Shown piece after piece: positions 60,826 to 64,000 of a stretch of DNA of 64,000 nt. The stretch is from Collinsella sp. WCA1-178-WT-3 (M1) (GTDB taxonomy: Bacteria > Actinomycetota > Coriobacteriia > Coriobacteriales > Coriobacteriaceae). The first letter of the stretch is position 1. The number at the start of each line of letters is the position of its first letter. The DNA lies in assembly GCF_009696325.1 (NCBI RefSeq), contig NZ_VUME01000005.1, forward strand, positions 62,001-126,000, read 5' to 3'. The position numbers and the translations under genes were made by a program. Under the pieces are notes generated by a model. The model had not been told where the DNA came from, made no database searches, and saw only the letters and a program-made list of their open reading frames with translations.

Positions 60826-62196
60826 ATGGACCAGCGTTTCGTACGCGATATTCTTGCCGGTAAAACCTATTTTATCCGCACATTCGGCTGCCAGATGAAT
60901 CAGCACGACTCCGAGCGCGTGAGCGGTTTGCTCGATTCCTATGGCTGTCTTATGGCGCTCGATCCGGAGCATGCCGATATTGTCGTATTCATGACGTGCT
61001 GTGTGCGCGAGGCTGCCGATACGCGCCTGTACGGTCAGTGCAATTCCTGCAAGAGTCTTCCCCCTTCTCCTTCGGGCAAGCGTGTGGTCGCCGTGGGTGG
61101 CTGCATCGCTCAGCGCGATGGCGAGGGCCTGCTCACCAACGTCGATAACGTCAACGTTATTTTTGGTACGCATTCGATTGCGCACGTGGCGGAGCTTATC
61201 GCCGAGGCGTTTATGGATGGCAAGCGCCATATCCGCACGAATGAGCATGAAGATACGGACGCCATGAGTATGCCGTGGCATCGCGAGACGCAGTATCATG
61301 CATGGGTGCCCATTATGACGGGCTGCAACAACTTCTGCACGTACTGCATCGTGCCGTACGTCCGTGGTCGCGAGAAGAGCCGCGCCTTCGAGGAGATTGT
61401 CGACGAGGTGACGGGTCTGGTGCGTCAGGGTGTGCGCGAGATTACGCTGCTGGGACAAAATGTTAACTCCTACGGTCGCGATCTCTTTGGCAAGCCGCGC
61501 TTTGCAGACCTGCTGCGCGCCGTGGGTGATACGGGCGTCGAGCGCATCTTCTTTACTTCTTCGCACCCCAAGGATTTGCTTCCCGAGACCATCGATGCTA
61601 TGGCCGAGACACCTGCCGTTATGCCGCAGCTTCACCTAGCCGTTCAGTCGGGTTCCACGCGCATCCTTAAAGAGATGAATCGTCGGTACACGCGCGAGGA
61701 TTATCTGGGCCTGGTCGATCGCATTCGTAACCGTATGCCCGAAATTGCGCTTTCGACCGACATCATCGTGGGCTTCCCGGGCGAGACCGAGGAAGACTTT
61801 GAGCAGACGCTCTCGCTTGCCGAGACGGTGCGCTATGCCCAGGCCTACACGTTTATTTACTCCAAGCGCGCCGGTACCCCGGCAGCTGAGATCTATGATC
61901 CCACCCCGCATGAGGTTATCCTTGAGCGCTTTAACCGTCTGGTCAAGGTTATCGAGACGACGGCATACGAGTATAACCAGGGCGAGCTTCACACCGTGGT
62001 GCCTGCGCTTATTGAGGGCACGAGCAAGAAAAACGACGCTGTCCTTCTTGGTAAAAGTCCTAAGAACCAGACAGTGCATGCGCCGATTCCCGCTGGTTAT
62101 AGTATCGATCAGCTTATCGGCAAAATCGTCGACGTCGATGTGGATGTCGCCAAGACGTGGTATCTGTCTGGCTCCGTTGTGGGTGAGCCTCGCTAA
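60826..62196 (+). CDS. miaB: tRNA-2-methylthio-N6-dimethylallyladenosine synthase MiaB
   Basis: Radical SAM methylthiotransferase acting on i6A37 made by MiaA. The 456 residues have FGCQMNQHDSERV near residue 20, FMTCCVREAADTRLYG (the usual NTC reads MTC), GGCIAQRDGE, the radical SAM site MTGCNNFCTYCIVPYVRGRE near 164 and a C-terminal TRAM domain. It overlaps miaA by one base, joining the two steps of the same modification. Start ATG 60826; GGATGTAAG precedes it, a weak ribosome-binding site. Confidence 0.95.
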   Translation: MDQRFVRDILAGKTYFIRTFGCQMNQHDSERVSGLLDSYGCLMALDPEHADIVVFMTCCVREAADTRLYGQCNSCKSLPPSPSGKRVVAVGGCIAQRDGEGLLTNVDNVNVIFGTHSIAHVAELIAEAFMDGKRHIRTNEHEDTDAMSMPWHRETQYHAWVPIMTGCNNFCTYCIVPYVRGREKSRAFEEIVDEVTGLVRQGVREITLLGQNVNSYGRDLFGKPRFADLLRAVGDTGVERIFFTSSHPKDLLPETIDAMAETPAVMPQLHLAVQSGSTRILKEMNRRYTREDYLGLVDRIRNRMPEIALSTDIIVGFPGETEEDFEQTLSLAETVRYAQAYTFIYSKRAGTPAAEIYDPTPHEVILERFNRLVKVIETTAYEYNQGELHTVVPALIEGTSKKNDAVLLGKSPKNQTVHAPIPAGYSIDQLIGKIVDVDVDVAKTWYLSGSVVGEPR

Positions 62197-63134
62197 TGGT
62201 TTCCCCCGGCACAAACCTTTCTGCCGTAGCGATCGTCGGTCCGACGGCGGTCGGCAAGAGTGATGTTGCCGACCGCCTGGCTGCTCGTCTGTCGTCTGAA
62301 GTGTTATCGTGTGACGCGATGCAAATCTATCGCGGTATGGATATCGGTACGGCCAAGATGATGCCCGAGGAGTGCTCGGTGCCCCTGCGCCTTGTCGATA
62401 TCGTGGACCCGGGCGTCGCGTATTCTGCTGCGCTCTATCAGTCTGATGCCCGGGCGCATATCGAGCGTTTGCTTGGTGAGCAACGGCTTCCGGTCTTTTG
62501 CGGCGGCACGGGCTTGTATCTTAAGGCTGCACTCGATGAAATGGACTTTCCTTCGGGAGAGCTCGAGGACGAACGTCGCACGGGTTATCAGGAGCTTGCC
62601 GAGCGTATTGGCGAGGAGGCATTGTATGCCCTGCTTGCCGAGCGTGATCCGGAATCGGCTGCCGTGATTCATCCTCATAACGTGCGCCGCGTGATCCGTG
62701 CGCTCGAGATGCACGATGACGGTGTGTCGTATGCCCAGCAGAAGTCGAAATTCAGCGTTCCGCATGAGCGCTATCATGCCATGTGGTTTGGTCTGACGCG
62801 TAGCCGTGAAGTGCTGTATGAGCGCATTAACCTGCGTGTCGACCTTATGTTTGAGCAGGGGCTGGTTGATGAGGTCCGTGGCCTTATGGACCAGGGCCTG
62901 GGTGATGCACTCACGTCGATGCAGGCAATCGGTTACAAAGAGATTATTGATGCCTTGCGAGGCGCTATTACCATGGATGAGGCCCGCGAGCTTATTAAGA
63001 TGCGCTCACGTCGCTATGCCAAGCGCCAACTTTCCTGGTTTAAGCGTGACGATCGCATCGTGTGGTTCGATATGGATGAGTTTACGATCGATGAGGTCGT
63101 CGATGATATCTACCGTCGTATCGAGGCTGCCTAA
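62196..63134 (+). CDS. miaA: tRNA dimethylallyltransferase MiaA
   Basis: Transfers a dimethylallyl group to A37 of tRNAs reading codons that start with U, 312 residues. The P-loop is IVGPTAVGKSDVA near residue 14, with DAMQIYRGMDIGTAK near 40, FCGGTGLYLKA near 100 and MQAIGYKEI near 245. It overlaps miaB and hflX by one base each, so the three are one translationally coupled group, as in many bacteria. Confidence 0.95.
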   Translation: MVSPGTNLSAVAIVGPTAVGKSDVADRLAARLSSEVLSCDAMQIYRGMDIGTAKMMPEECSVPLRLVDIVDPGVAYSAALYQSDARAHIERLLGEQRLPVFCGGTGLYLKAALDEMDFPSGELEDERRTGYQELAERIGEEALYALLAERDPESAAVIHPHNVRRVIRALEMHDDGVSYAQQKSKFSVPHERYHAMWFGLTRSREVLYERINLRVDLMFEQGLVDEVRGLMDQGLGDALTSMQAIGYKEIIDALRGAITMDEARELIKMRSRRYAKRQLSWFKRDDRIVWFDMDEFTIDEVVDDIYRRIEAA

Positions 63135-64000
63135 TGGCACGCTTTCCCTTGGTTCCCACGGCGCCTGAACCTGAGCGTGCCGTCTTGGTTGGTGTTGAGT
63201 GGCGCGATAACGCCTGGCCGCTCGACCGTTCGCTCGACGAGCTCGAGCGCTTGGCTCACACTGCTGGTGCCCAATGCGTGGCACGCTTGTCTCAGCGTCT
63301 GGTCAAACCTTATCCCAAATCGTTTATCGGCTCCGGTAAGGTCGAGGAGTTATGCGGTTTGGTGCATCGTATGAATGCGGATGTTGTAATCTTCGACGAT
63401 GACTTGACTCCTTCACAGCAGTCCTATCTTGAGAAAGCCGTGGGCGAACCGGTCAAGATTATTGACCGTACGGCGTTGATTTTGGATATCTTTGGCCTGC
63501 ATGCTCAGACGCGTGAGGGTCGCTTACAGGTGCAGCTGGCTCAGTTGCAGTATCTGCTGCCTCGTCTGCGAGGTATGTGGAGCCACCTTGCTAAGGAACA
63601 GACGCGTGGCGGTATTGGATCGCGTTTTGGCCAGGGCGAAAGCCAGCTCGAGGTCGACCGTCGCCTGATTCGCGATAAGATCGCAGCGCTTCGACGCGAA
63701 TTGAAACAGGTTGAACAACGTCGTGATGTGCAATCGAAAAGCCGTATTGAATCGCCGGCGTTTCGCGTTGCGTTGGCTGGCTACACCAATGCCGGTAAGT
63801 CGACGTTGCTTAATCGATTGACGGGATCCACGGTACTTTCGCAGGATAAGCTGTTTGCCACGCTCGATCCTACGACGCGTTCGTATCGTTTACCTGGTGG
63901 CCGTGGCATGACGATCACTGATACCGTTGGCTTTATTCAAAAGCTGCCCCATGGCCTGGTCGACGCGTTTAAATCTACGCTTTCCGAGGTGCTCGGCGCC
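63134..64000 (+). CDS. hflX: GTPase HflX (3' truncated by window edge)
   Basis: Ribosome-splitting GTPase used under stress. The first 289 residues are visible. The N-terminal HflX domain has KSFIGSGKVEEL near residue 62, FDDDLTPSQQ near 83 and IDRTALILDIF near 108, with the conserved linker QLQYLLPRLRGMWSHL and RGGIGSRFGQGESQLE. The G domain begins with G1 ALAGYTNAGKSTLLN near 215 and DTVGFIQKLPHGLVDAFKST near 259. It overlaps the miaA stop by one base. The end of the gene lies outside. Confidence 0.94.
   Translation, partial: MARFPLVPTAPEPERAVLVGVEWRDNAWPLDRSLDELERLAHTAGAQCVARLSQRLVKPYPKSFIGSGKVEELCGLVHRMNADVVIFDDDLTPSQQSYLEKAVGEPVKIIDRTALILDIFGLHAQTREGRLQVQLAQLQYLLPRLRGMWSHLAKEQTRGGIGSRFGQGESQLEVDRRLIRDKIAALRRELKQVEQRRDVQSKSRIESPAFRVALAGYTNAGKSTLLNRLTGSTVLSQDKLFATLDPTTRSYRLPGGRGMTITDTVGFIQKLPHGLVDAFKSTLSEVLGA

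Overview
The window reads as chromosomal core DNA of a high-GC actinobacterium of the class Coriobacteriia, most like Collinsella. This placement is an inference from gene content, codon use and gene order; no database was searched. Supporting signs are the actinobacterial integration host factor next to gmk, the order dprA-trmFO-xerC-rpsB-tsf-pyrH-frr-uppS-cdsA-dxr-rseP-ispG-proS, an AdhE typical of a fermenting anaerobe, and a LexA box of the Gram-positive CGAAC-N4-GTTCG type at recA. Almost all genes lie on the + strand and are tightly packed, many with 1 to 20 base overlaps. GTG and TTG starts are common.

Layout. 1-13000: end of dprA, tRNA methylation (trmFO), chromosome dimer resolution (xerC, with no canonical start codon), translation (rpsB, tsf, frr), UMP kinase, undecaprenyl-PP, CDP-DAG and isoprenoid synthesis, a site-2 protease and proS. 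13100-18200: an accessory stretch mostly on the - strand (APH-fold kinase, adhE, rpmB) that also holds a REP-associated tyrosine transposase (RAYT) flanked by its repeats. 18500-24000: an attenuator and the pyrimidine operon pyrR-B-C-K-D-F (no pyrE or carAB here). 24200-26600: mIHF, gmk, rpoZ, thiI. 26800-31300: competence genes comEA and comEC, then holA and rpsT. 31375-43300: lepA, dusB, hemW, a membrane-linked DnaJ-like protein next to a canonical DnaJ, mtaB, phoH, ybeY, dgkA, era, recO, rpsO. 43442-54800: pnp, two large nested foldback elements, rnj, ftsK, a RodZ-like protein, yajQ, rimO, pgsA. 54800-64000: cinA, recA under an SOS box, recX, rny, an unnamed GHKL ATPase, spoVS, miaB, miaA and the start of hflX.

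Main themes. Three RNA-decay enzymes (PNPase, RNase J, RNase Y) plus YbeY, and three methylthiotransferases (MtaB, RimO, MiaB), lie within about 25 kb. The competence and recombination genes dprA, comEA, comEC, recA, recX and recO suggest natural transformation may be possible. The features most worth a second look are the paired foldback elements between pnp and rnj, the GHKL ATPase between rny and spoVS where Bacillus has ymdB, the DnaJ-like protein whose C-terminal domain is replaced by membrane segments, the RAYT with oppositely oriented repeat arrays, and the missing canonical start codon of xerC.
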